From Chloroflexota bacterium (GTDB lineage Bacteria; Chloroflexota; Anaerolineae; Anaerolineales; Villigracilaceae), in NCBI GenBank assembly GCA_016191985.1, contig JACPVB010000244.1:1-9500 (forward strand): a DNA stretch of 9,500 bases, in the 5' to 3' direction. A program made the translations under genes and the position numbers. The notes under the pieces are model-generated. The model was not told the origin of the DNA and did no database searches. It saw nothing but the letters and a program-made list of their open reading frames with translations. Below are positions 1-5,315 of this stretch, one piece after another (within the stretch, counting starts at the first letter, position 1; every line of letters begins with the position of its first letter).

Positions 1-45
1 GGTGCTTTCCTTGCGGCGGCCAATGCCTTCATAATATTGAGCCAT
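1..45 (-). CDS. rpsI: 30S ribosomal protein S9, 5' fragment (first 15 codons)
   Basis: This is the last gene of the run and is cut by the left window edge. Reading down from the ATG at 45 gives MAQYYEGIGRRKEST, the typical S9 amino terminus (a Y-x-G-x-GRRKxST pattern). S9 is a small-subunit head protein whose C-terminal tail, not visible here, reaches the P-site tRNA. The start lies 15 nt after the rplM stop, with an AGAGGT-like ribosome binding site about 8 nt upstream. L13–S9 is one of the most conserved bacterial gene pairs, so order and sequence agree. Too short to judge the rest of the protein. Confidence 0.93.
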   Translation of the reverse strand, partial: MAQYYEGIGRRKEST

Positions 46-60
46 ATTTCACTTACCTCT

Positions 61-504
61 TTATTCCAAAACTTGCGGGTTTTGCACCGCGTGCGGATGT
101 TCGGGACCCGCGTAGATCTTCAGGCGCTTGAGCACGGCGCGTCCCATGCGGTTGTGCGGCAACATGCCCCATACCGCATCGCGCAAAGCGCGGTCGGGAT
201 AGGTGGCGAGCTGGTCGCGAAGCGAGATGGTCTTCAATCCACCGGGATAACCCGAATGGCTGTAGTACATCTTTGATTCAAGTTTGGAGTGGGTCTTCGT
301 ACCGGTCACCGACACGCGTTCGGCGTTGACCACCACCACAAAATCACCCATTTCCACGCCGGGCGTGAAGGAGGGTTTGTGCTTTCCAAGCAGAACATGC
401 GCCACGCGCGCAGCCAAACGGCCAAGCGTCTGCCCTTCCGCATTAATTACAACCCAGTTGCGCTGAATTTCAGCGGCTTTCGGATAGTACGTCTTCTGTT
501 GCAC
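61..504 (-). CDS. rplM: 50S ribosomal protein L13
   Basis: L13 is an early-assembling large-subunit protein that binds 23S rRNA. The 147-residue product matches the usual family length (about 142–150). It has the N-terminal W-x-V-I-NAEGQTLGRLA segment (residues 17–32), the GD-x-VVVVNAE segment (53–62), and the diagnostic RDAVWGMLPHNRMGR block at 108–122 followed by LKIYAGPEHPH (128–138). The start is GTG at 504, chosen because CGGAGAG lies 6 nt upstream and the N terminus then has family length. It follows truA by 28 nt and precedes rpsI by 15 nt, so the pair is very probably co-transcribed. Nothing unusual apart from the GTG start. Confidence 0.97.
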   Translation of the reverse strand: MQQKTYYPKAAEIQRNWVVINAEGQTLGRLAARVAHVLLGKHKPSFTPGVEMGDFVVVVNAERVSVTGTKTHSKLESKMYYSHSGYPGGLKTISLRDQLATYPDRALRDAVWGMLPHNRMGRAVLKRLKIYAGPEHPHAVQNPQVLE

Positions 505-532
505 TTTCGTCTCTCCGTTTCCTTATATCATT

Positions 533-1276
533 TCAAAATGATCCATAATTTACTTCAGTCAGTGTCAACCCATGTGATGGAGCCAGCCCAGCGAGAAGTT
601 TTCCCTGCTTTTGCAAAGCATGTTGGACTTCTTCGACCGAACTTTTTCCCTGGGCGAGCGACACCTGCACAAATACCAATCTTCTCACCATGCGATATAA
701 AAACGCATCCGCCCGGACTTCAAACTGCCACTCACCATCCGGCATTTTTCTCCACTCGGTCTTTGTCACCGTCCGCACCGTCGTCCCTTTGGGGGTTGTC
801 GGTGAACCGAAGGCGGCAAAATCATGTGTGCCGAGGAAGATGCCTGCGTTCTGTTTGAGGGCATTTCCATCCACGGGCGGCCAGACCCGCCATGTGTACC
901 GTTCGCGTAACGGGTCGCGGATCGGTTCGCAAAACAGTCTGTAGCAGTACATCCGCGAAATCGCATCGAAGCGCGGATGAAAGTCTGCCGGGGCTGGGGT
1001 CAGGCTTTTTATTGCAAGGTCAGGCGGAAGGTCCGCGTTGAGCGCCTTTAGTAGTTTGTCTACTGTGTGCGCCCATTCAAAATCGAACGCGGCCACCTGT
1101 CCTGTGGCATGAACTCCCGTGTCTGTCCTGCCAGCCATAATGACGGACCTTCCAGACCAGCCGAGATTGCGAAGGGCTTTTTCAAACTCGCCCTGCACCG
1201 TTCGGGAGTTCGCCTGCCGCTGGCTGCCGGTAAACCCGGAGCCATCATAAGCAAGGATCACTTGGTAACGTGCCAT
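533..1276 (-). CDS. truA: tRNA pseudouridine(38–40) synthase TruA
   Basis: TruA converts uridines 38, 39 and 40 of the tRNA anticodon arm to pseudouridine in the cytoplasm. The 247-residue protein has the N-terminal AYDGSGFTGSQRQ segment (residues 9–21), the catalytic GRTDTGVHATGQV motif with Asp52, the RFDA-SRMYCYRL strand (102–114), HDFAAFGSP (151–159), the core motif FLYRMVRRLV (192–201) and APSHGLTLTEVNY (232–244). The ATG at 1276 is chosen. A longer TTG start at 1297 would only add seven residues encoded by a heptamer repeat and lacks a good binding site. The ribosome binding site for 1276 appears to be AAAGG inside that repeat, about 11 nt upstream. It lies between rplQ (53-nt gap) and rplM (28-nt gap). 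The family GWQ motif near residue 17 reads GSQ here. Confidence 0.95.
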   Translation of the reverse strand: MARYQVILAYDGSGFTGSQRQANSRTVQGEFEKALRNLGWSGRSVIMAGRTDTGVHATGQVAAFDFEWAHTVDKLLKALNADLPPDLAIKSLTPAPADFHPRFDAISRMYCYRLFCEPIRDPLRERYTWRVWPPVDGNALKQNAGIFLGTHDFAAFGSPTTPKGTTVRTVTKTEWRKMPDGEWQFEVRADAFLYRMVRRLVFVQVSLAQGKSSVEEVQHALQKQGKLLAGLAPSHGLTLTEVNYGSF

Positions 1277-1277
1277 A

Positions 1278-1312
1278 TAGCGATTAGCCTTTAGCAATTA
1301 GCTTTTGGCCGA
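1278..1312. repeat. Degenerate period-7 tandem repeat, TAGCNNT
   Basis: On the plus strand four units follow each other without a gap: TAGCGAT, TAGCCTT, TAGCAAT, TAGCTTT (1278–1305). A decayed fifth unit, TGGCCGA (1306–1312), keeps the GC core shifted by one substitution. Read in the direction of transcription the unit is ANNGCTA. The array fills most of the 53-nt rplQ–truA gap and ends one base before the truA ATG, so it probably supplies the truA ribosome binding site (AAAGGCTA). It resembles heptameric short tandem repeats described in cyanobacterial genomes in style only; I cannot tell whether it recurs in this genome. Confidence 0.8.
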
Positions 1313-1329
1313 ACGCCAGATGTTTCTAA

Positions 1330-1707
1330 CTACTCTTCCACCAACTCGAGGACCACCATTTCGGCAGAGTCGCCCATGCGGGGTCCAAGTTTCGTCACAC
1401 GGGTGTAACCACCATTGCGGCTTGAAAAGCGGGGCGCGATTTCGTCAAACAGGCGTTTGATGATCTGGTTGTCGCCCAGTTTGGAAATGGCGAGGCGGCG
1501 GGCGTTAACTTTTTGATCTGCCGTGCCGCTTTCGCTGTTCTTTGCAAGGGTGATCAAACGTTCCGCATCGCCGCGAATTGCGGCGGCCTTGGCTTTGGTG
1601 GTCTGAATCCGCTCGTGTGTAAATAATTGTTTGATCAGGTTGCGGCGCAGAGCAATACGTGAACTCGTCGTGCGTCCCAATCGATAACCAGCTACTTGAT
1701 GTCGCAT
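1330..1707 (-). CDS. rplQ: 50S ribosomal protein L17
   Basis: L17 is a large-subunit protein bound to 23S rRNA near the exit-tunnel side. The 125-residue product fits the family length (about 116–130). Its N terminus has the diagnostic MRH-x-x-x-x-RLGRTTSSR-x-ALRRNL pattern (residues 1–24), then the ERIQTTKAKA segment (32–41). The C terminus carries the GGYTRV-x-KLGPRMGD-x-AEM segment and ends in an acidic LVEE. The ATG lies 4 nt after the rpoA stop, and GGAGAG within the end of rpoA is its ribosome binding site, so translation of the two is probably coupled. The rpoA–rplQ pair is standard in bacteria. Confidence 0.97.
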   Translation of the reverse strand: MRHQVAGYRLGRTTSSRIALRRNLIKQLFTHERIQTTKAKAAAIRGDAERLITLAKNSESGTADQKVNARRLAISKLGDNQIIKRLFDEIAPRFSSRNGGYTRVTKLGPRMGDSAEMVVLELVEE

Positions 1708-1711
1708 CTTC

Positions 1712-2683
1712 TTAACTCTCCGAGGATGAATCGTTTTTCATGAAGCCCTTCTCACGCATTTTATCGCGAAGCTCGTCGAGACTCTTCTCGCCAAAATTGC
1801 GGATGGACATGACCGCAGTCTCGCCTTTTTCAAGAAGGTCAAGCACATCACCCACCGTGGTGATGCCGGTGCGCTTCAAGGAGTTGAAGACACGCACGGA
1901 AAGGTCCAGGGCTTCCACTGGCGTCTCCGCCAGTTCACTGCTCAAACGGCTTCCGGAGGATTCGCGTTCGACTGCCACCGTCAACATCTCTTCGTTGATG
2001 CCTGCAACATAGCGCAGGTGATCGATGAGAATGCGGGCCGAGGAGCTGAGCGCGCGTTCCGGCGAAATGGTGCCGTCTGTCCAAATTTCCAAAATCAATT
2101 TATCGTAGTTGGTGCTCTGACCCACACGGGCGGAAGCCACCTCCCAATTGACACGCTTGACCGGGCTGAAGATCGCATCCACCGGCAGTTCGCCAATGGG
2201 CATATGCCCTGCGCGTTCATTGGCTGGAGAGTAGCCGCGGCCACGTTCCACTACGAATTCGATATCGTGCTTGGCTTTCGCGCCGTCCACAGTGAAGAGG
2301 TATGTGTCTGGGTTGACGATCTCGATCTCGGCGGGAGTAATGATGTCCGCCGCAGTGACCGTTCCCTCGCCACGCACTTCGAGCTGCATCCGGGCGCTGT
2401 CCACGCCATCCATTTTGATGCGGATCTGTTTAACCTGCAGCATGACCTGGATGACATCCTCGCGTACGCCGGGGATGTCGCTGAATTCATGCAGCACATC
2501 CGAGAAGCGCACGGAGGTAATTGCTGTTCCCTCCAGAGAGGAGAGCAACACGCGGCGCAGGGCATTGCCCAACGTCACACCGTAGCCGCCCTCTAGCGGG
2601 CTGATTGTGAATTTGCCATAATTACGAGCTTCTGCTTCGCGCTCGATTTTTGGCATAACCATGTTCGTAATGATACCCGTCAC
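1712..2683 (-). CDS. rpoA: DNA-directed RNA polymerase alpha subunit
   Basis: Alpha forms the dimer on which beta and beta' assemble, and its C-terminal domain contacts UP elements and activators. The 323-residue product has both domains: the N-terminal dimerisation/assembly domain (about 1–237) with YGVTLGNALRRVLLSSLEG (34–52), a Ser/Glu-rich linker (about 238–255), and the C-terminal domain (about 256–314). The residues equivalent to the E. coli DNA-contact set are kept: Arg264, Asn267, and Lys300-Ser301 in RNFGEKSLDEL. The start is taken as GTG at 2683, with AAGGTG 4 nt upstream. An ATG at 2662 (Met8) would also leave a complete fold but has a poorer binding site. A 78-nt leader containing a stable hairpin separates it from rpsD; rplQ follows after 4 nt. 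Confidence 0.97.
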   Translation of the reverse strand: MTGIITNMVMPKIEREAEARNYGKFTISPLEGGYGVTLGNALRRVLLSSLEGTAITSVRFSDVLHEFSDIPGVREDVIQVMLQVKQIRIKMDGVDSARMQLEVRGEGTVTAADIITPAEIEIVNPDTYLFTVDGAKAKHDIEFVVERGRGYSPANERAGHMPIGELPVDAIFSPVKRVNWEVASARVGQSTNYDKLILEIWTDGTISPERALSSSARILIDHLRYVAGINEEMLTVAVERESSGSRLSSELAETPVEALDLSVRVFNSLKRTGITTVGDVLDLLEKGETAVMSIRNFGEKSLDELRDKMREKGFMKNDSSSES

Positions 2684-2708
2684 GGTTCACCTTGTCCCTT
2701 TTGATAAT

Positions 2709-2748
2709 GCGTCGGGTCGTGTACCAGCTTTACGGTCCGACCCGAGGC
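2709..2748 (-). promoter_or_regulatory. Hairpin in the rpsD–rpoA intergenic leader
   Basis: Inverted repeat with perfect 8-bp arms, TCGGGTCG at 2712–2719 and CGACCCGA at 2738–2745. In the minus-strand RNA, outer G-C and C-G pairs across one mismatch (2747–2748 with 2709–2710) extend it, and a possible inner ACC/GGU helix closes an 8-nt loop. It is not followed by a U tract, so it does not look like an intrinsic terminator. It starts 13 nt after the rpsD stop and ends 25 nt before the rpoA GTG. A role as RNA-processing site, transcript-stability element or protein-binding leader is inference. Confidence 0.6.
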
Positions 2749-2761
2749 GCAACTGGAGGAA

Positions 2762-3421
2762 TTAACGTCTGGAGTAGTATTCGACGATCAGTTGTTCGTC
2801 GAGACTTCCATCAATCTCGGCACGTTCCGGCATACGAGCCACGGAACCAGTCATGGATTTAACATCACGGCTGAGCCAGCTCGGAGCGTTGCGTTTTTCA
2901 GCGAAAACATTCAACTCTTTGAAGTAGTTTAATTTGCTGGAGCCTTCGCGCACACTGACAACATCGCCTTCACTCAGGAGCATGGAAGGTACGTCGGTGC
3001 GGCGTCCGTTCACCGTGAAGTGACCGTGGGTCACAAGCAGGCGGGCCTGGGAGCGGCTGGATGCAAAGCCAAGGCGGAAGATCACATTATCGAGGCGGGA
3101 CTCAAGGATTTGAAGTAATTCCAAACCGGTGAGACCGCGGCCAGTGATCGCCGTATCATAGTAGCGGCGGAACTGGCGTTCCAGCACACCGTAGATGCGG
3201 CGGGCCTTCTGCTTGGCGCGCAACTGTCGGGCAAAGTCGGAGGCGCGCCCCGTACCCATGCCTTTACCGCCGCCGCGTCCTGCGGTGCGGCCATGCTGGC
3301 CGGGAGCGAAGCTGCGCTTGTCGAAGGAGCATTTTGGTGTAAAGCAGCGCTCGCCTTTGAGGAACAATTTTTCGCCCTCGCGGCGGCAAAGTTTACAAAC
3401 CGGACTTAATGATTTAGCCAT
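2762..3421 (-). CDS. rpsD: 30S ribosomal protein S4
   Basis: S4 is a primary 16S rRNA binder that nucleates 30S assembly and, in several bacteria, represses its own alpha operon. The 219-residue product is of the zinc-binding form: Cys9-x2-Cys12-x13-Cys26-x4-Cys31. It then has the FAPGQHG segment (38–44), the LESRLDNV-x-RLGFASSR signature and an S4 RNA-binding domain (about 109–170, including VTHGHFTVNGRR), and ends EQLIVEYYSRR. It is about 10 residues longer than typical zinc-form S4, mainly because of a glycine-rich insertion at 44–59. The ATG at 3421 has a GAGG site about 10 nt upstream. rpsK ends 19 nt before; rpoA follows after a 78-nt hairpin-containing leader. Confidence 0.97.
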   Translation of the reverse strand: MAKSLSPVCKLCRREGEKLFLKGERCFTPKCSFDKRSFAPGQHGRTAGRGGGKGMGTGRASDFARQLRAKQKARRIYGVLERQFRRYYDTAITGRGLTGLELLQILESRLDNVIFRLGFASSRSQARLLVTHGHFTVNGRRTDVPSMLLSEGDVVSVREGSSKLNYFKELNVFAEKRNAPSWLSRDVKSMTGSVARMPERAEIDGSLDEQLIVEYYSRR

Positions 3422-3440
3422 ATATCAAGAACCTCACCTG

Positions 3441-3845
3441 TTACACGCGTCGCTTTTTCGGGGGACGGCAGCCGTTATGCGGCACCGGCGTAATATCTGA
3501 AATGGAGCGAACTTTTAAACCCATGGACTGGACAGCACGGATGGCGTTTTCGCGGCCAGGTCCGGGGCCTTTTACGAAAAGGTCCACTTCCTGCAAACCG
3601 AGCTGCTGGGCGGCCTTCAAAGCCTGTTCAGCGGCAAGGCGCGCGGCGAAGGGGGTGCTTTTGCGTGAGCCTTTGAAACCAGCGGAGCCAGCGGAACCCC
3701 AAGCAACCGTGTTGCCTTCGGTGTCTGTAACAGTCACAATGGTATTGTTAAAGGAAGCAAAGATGTGCACCTGTCCGGAGGACAGGGTGCGCTTCCCTTT
3801 TTTCGCGCCAGCGGCGCGGCGGGTGGAACGAACACTCTGAGCCAT
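3441..3845 (-). CDS. rpsK: 30S ribosomal protein S11
   Basis: S11 sits on the 30S platform and helps select tRNA and bind mRNA near the E site. The 134-residue product shows the basic N-terminal tail, HIFASFNNTIVTVTD (27–41), GSAGSAGFKGSRKSTPFAA (50–68), a KGPGPGRE loop (about 92–99), and the highly conserved C terminus PVPHNGCRPPKKRRV. ATG at 3845 is supported by AAAGGT 10 nt upstream and by the normal family N terminus. It lies between rpsM (26-nt gap) and rpsD (19-nt gap), the standard order. No irregularities seen. Confidence 0.97.
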   Translation of the reverse strand: MAQSVRSTRRAAGAKKGKRTLSSGQVHIFASFNNTIVTVTDTEGNTVAWGSAGSAGFKGSRKSTPFAARLAAEQALKAAQQLGLQEVDLFVKGPGPGRENAIRAVQSMGLKVRSISDITPVPHNGCRPPKKRRV

Positions 3846-3871
3846 TTTTTCTATTTACCTTTCGGACAGGA

Positions 3872-4258
3872 TTACTTCTTGGCGCCCTTGCGACGACCAC
3901 GACCTGCAACCGTTTTCTTTGTGCCTTTACGGGTGCGCGCATTTGTCTTTGTACGCTGGCCGTGAACGGGCAGGTTGCGGCGGTGGCGCAAGCCACGATA
4001 CGAGCCGATTTCGATCAGGCGCTTGATGTTCATTTGAACTTCACGACGCAGGTCGCCTTCGACTTTGAAATTTTTGGAAATAACTTCGCGAATCGCGGAA
4101 ACTTCCGCTTCGCTTAAATCCTTCACGCGCGTATCAGGGTTGACTTTGGTCTGAGCCAAAATCTTCTGAGCGCGGGTTGGGCCGATACCAAAAAGGTAGG
4201 TCAGTCCAACTTCAACCCGCTTGTTGCGGGGCAGGTCAACACCTTCAATTCTCGCCAT
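3872..4258 (-). CDS. rpsM: 30S ribosomal protein S13
   Basis: S13 is in the 30S head, bridges to the large subunit and contacts P-site tRNA through its tail. The 128-residue product begins MARIEGVDLPRNKRVEVGLT and has the helix-hairpin-helix-like YLFGIGPTRA segment (21–30). It also has the family signature EIGSYRGLRHRRNLPVHGQR (83–102), followed by TKTNARTRKG and a strongly Lys/Arg-rich C-terminal tail (about 103–128). ATG at 4258 is 11 nt after the rpmJ stop, with a GGTG site just upstream. Length and order are standard. Confidence 0.97.
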   Translation of the reverse strand: MARIEGVDLPRNKRVEVGLTYLFGIGPTRAQKILAQTKVNPDTRVKDLSEAEVSAIREVISKNFKVEGDLRREVQMNIKRLIEIGSYRGLRHRRNLPVHGQRTKTNARTRKGTKKTVAGRGRRKGAKK

Positions 4259-4269
4259 AAGTCACCACA

Positions 4270-4383
4270 CTACCCCTGTCTTTGTTTATGTTTTGGATTT
4301 TCGCAAATGATGTAAACAATACCCTTGCGCCGAATAATGCGGCACTTGGCACAACGCTTGCGAATGGAGGGCGAAACTTTCAT
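4270..4383 (-). CDS. rpmJ: 50S ribosomal protein L36 (zinc-binding form)
   Basis: A 37-codon gene that is easy to miss because of its size. Translation from the ATG at 4383 gives a protein beginning MKVSPSIRKRCAKCRIIRRK and ending CENPKHKQRQG. The Cys11-x2-Cys14-x12-Cys27-x4-His32 pattern is the zinc ribbon of the C+ type of L36, a small, late-assembling 50S protein that binds 23S rRNA. Length (37 aa) is exactly typical. A strong ribosome binding site, AAGGAG (4391–4396), lies 7 nt upstream. rpsM follows after 11 nt. Upstream is a 105-nt gap with a promoter and leader hairpin, so rpmJ is probably the first gene of an internal transcription unit as well as part of read-through from map. Confidence 0.96.
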   Translation of the reverse strand: MKVSPSIRKRCAKCRIIRRKGIVYIICENPKHKQRQG

Positions 4384-4390
4384 GAAAAAT

Positions 4391-4396
4391 CTCCTT
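4391..4396 (-). promoter_or_regulatory. Ribosome binding site of rpmJ
   Basis: AAGGAG on the minus strand, 7 nt before the rpmJ ATG. It is among the strongest sites in the window and fixes the start of this very short gene. Confidence 0.8.
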
Positions 4397-4402
4397 ACTT
4401 GC

Positions 4403-4421
4403 GGCTGTTCATTTGACAGCC
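4403..4421 (-). promoter_or_regulatory. Small hairpin in the rpmJ leader
   Basis: Perfect 6-bp arms, GGCTGT (4403–4408) and ACAGCC (4416–4421), with a 7-nt loop. It lies just downstream of the predicted transcription start and 6 nt before the ribosome binding site, so the short leader RNA would begin almost directly with this stem. There is no U tract after it. It may protect the 5' end or take part in translational control; both are inference. Confidence 0.5.
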
Positions 4422-4430
4422 AAAGGTCTA

Positions 4431-4459
4431 ATTATACTGTTTGTTTTACAAATCGTCCA
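4431..4459 (-). promoter_or_regulatory. Predicted sigma70-type promoter upstream of rpmJ
   Basis: On the minus strand the -10 box is a perfect TATAAT (4431–4436) and the -35 box is TGGACG (4454–4459, four of six consensus bases, including the GAC core), with the optimal 17-nt spacer. The predicted start, about 4424–4427, gives a leader of roughly 40 nt ending in the strong rpmJ ribosome binding site. It would drive rpmJ-rpsM-rpsK-rpsD-rpoA-rplQ-truA-rplM-rpsI independently of the upstream spc genes, much as the alpha operon has its own promoter in enterobacteria. The location in the longest intergenic gap of the window supports it. Confidence 0.7.
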
Positions 4460-4488
4460 TATTTTACGGTTGTCTGTGATGGTTATGG

Positions 4489-5259
4489 TTACAAGACAGT
4501 CAGGATGAGGGGGTCTCCTTCGGTGACGGCAATCGTATGTTCAAAATGCGCCGTCAAAGACCCATCAGCAGACACAACCGTCCACTTATCCGGGAGGACG
4601 CGGGTTTCGTGCGTCCCTATGAGTACCATTGGCTCCAAGGCGATGGTTATGCCCGGACGGAGCAACATGCCGGTTCCTGCCAGGCCGATATTTGGCACCT
4701 GCGGACCTTCATGCATTTCCTTCCCGACGCCATGCCCCGTATATTCACGGGTGACATGAAAACCATTGCCTTCCACATATTTCTGTATCGCCGCTGAAAT
4801 ATCGCCTGTGCGTTTGCCTTTGCGCATATTTTCAATGCCAGCAAACAACGCACCTTCGGTGACTTCGAGCAGTTTCGCCGCCTCGGGAGAGACCTCCCCT
4901 ACTCCGGCAGTGAAAGCGGAATCGGCGACAAAACCTTCAAAGATGGTCCCGCAGTCTATTGAGACAATATCCCCTTCCTTCAGCTTGCGCTTCGGGTGGG
5001 GAATCCCATGCACCATTTCGTCATTGATGGAGACCGTGATGGATGCAGGGAACGGCGGGCGGCCATATCCTTTGAATGGCGATACACATCCGTATGACTT
5101 CAGCACTTCCTCAGCAGCCGCGTTGAGGTCCGCTGTTGTCACACCTGGTTGTAAATGTTCTTTTACGTTCGCCAGAACTGCAGCGTTGATGTGCCCTGCT
5201 TCTCGCATAACTTTGAGTTGCGCGGGGGTTTTGATGTTGATCTGGCGTTCCCAACTCAT
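4489..5259 (-). CDS. map: Type I methionine aminopeptidase
   Basis: Removes the initiator methionine from nascent proteins whose second residue is small; a cytosolic two-metal hydrolase of the pita-bread fold. From the ATG at 5259 the protein has 256 residues. All expected ligands are present at a constant +5 offset from E. coli numbering: His84 (MVHGIPH), Asp102 and Asp113 (SIDCG, ADSAF), His176 (GHGVGKEMHEGP), Glu209 (ALEPM) and Glu240 (HFEHT). No N-terminal zinc-finger or SH3-binding extension is present. The frame stays open upstream to a GTG at 5310, which would add 17 residues before the normal start. That start lacks a clear ribosome binding site and the extension has no family counterpart, so Met18 is preferred (AGTAGG about 9 nt upstream). 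adk ends 56 nt before; infA does not follow, as it does in many bacteria. Confidence 0.94.
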   Translation of the reverse strand: MSWERQINIKTPAQLKVMREAGHINAAVLANVKEHLQPGVTTADLNAAAEEVLKSYGCVSPFKGYGRPPFPASITVSINDEMVHGIPHPKRKLKEGDIVSIDCGTIFEGFVADSAFTAGVGEVSPEAAKLLEVTEGALFAGIENMRKGKRTGDISAAIQKYVEGNGFHVTREYTGHGVGKEMHEGPQVPNIGLAGTGMLLRPGITIALEPMVLIGTHETRVLPDKWTVVSADGSLTAHFEHTIAVTEGDPLILTVL

Positions 5260-5315
5260 ATTATTAAACCTACTTTTCAACAGAGCCTGTTGTTTGCTCC
5301 GCGTACTCACAATTA

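Noticed and set aside
522..530. Extended -10-like TGATATAAG between truA and rplM, with a TTGACA further upstream inside truA
   Set aside because: The predicted transcription start would fall inside the rplM ribosome binding site. TTGACA is too far from TATAAG and only 15 nt from a poor TATGGA. Not a convincing promoter.
289..858. 189-codon plus-strand open frame spanning rplM and truA
   Set aside because: Antisense to two conserved genes and across their intergenic gap; no support as a gene.
2018..2596. 192-codon plus-strand open frame inside rpoA
   Set aside because: Fully antisense to the conserved rpoA coding sequence, and its translation has no recognisable family features.
2755..2760. 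UCCUCC just after the rpsD stop, complementary to a perfect ribosome binding site
   Set aside because: The rpoA site downstream is AAGGTG and pairs poorly with it; no specific partner is visible nearby, so it is probably chance.
4413..4438. Plus-strand TTGACA and TATACT in the map–rpmJ gap, a possible divergent promoter
   Set aside because: The spacer is only 14 nt, outside the usual 16–18, and no plus-strand gene lies downstream; it would be antisense to map.
5260..5310. 17-residue N-terminal extension of map from GTG at 5310
   Set aside because: No good ribosome binding site, and no counterpart in the family; the ATG at 5259 gives the normal N terminus and metal-ligand spacing.
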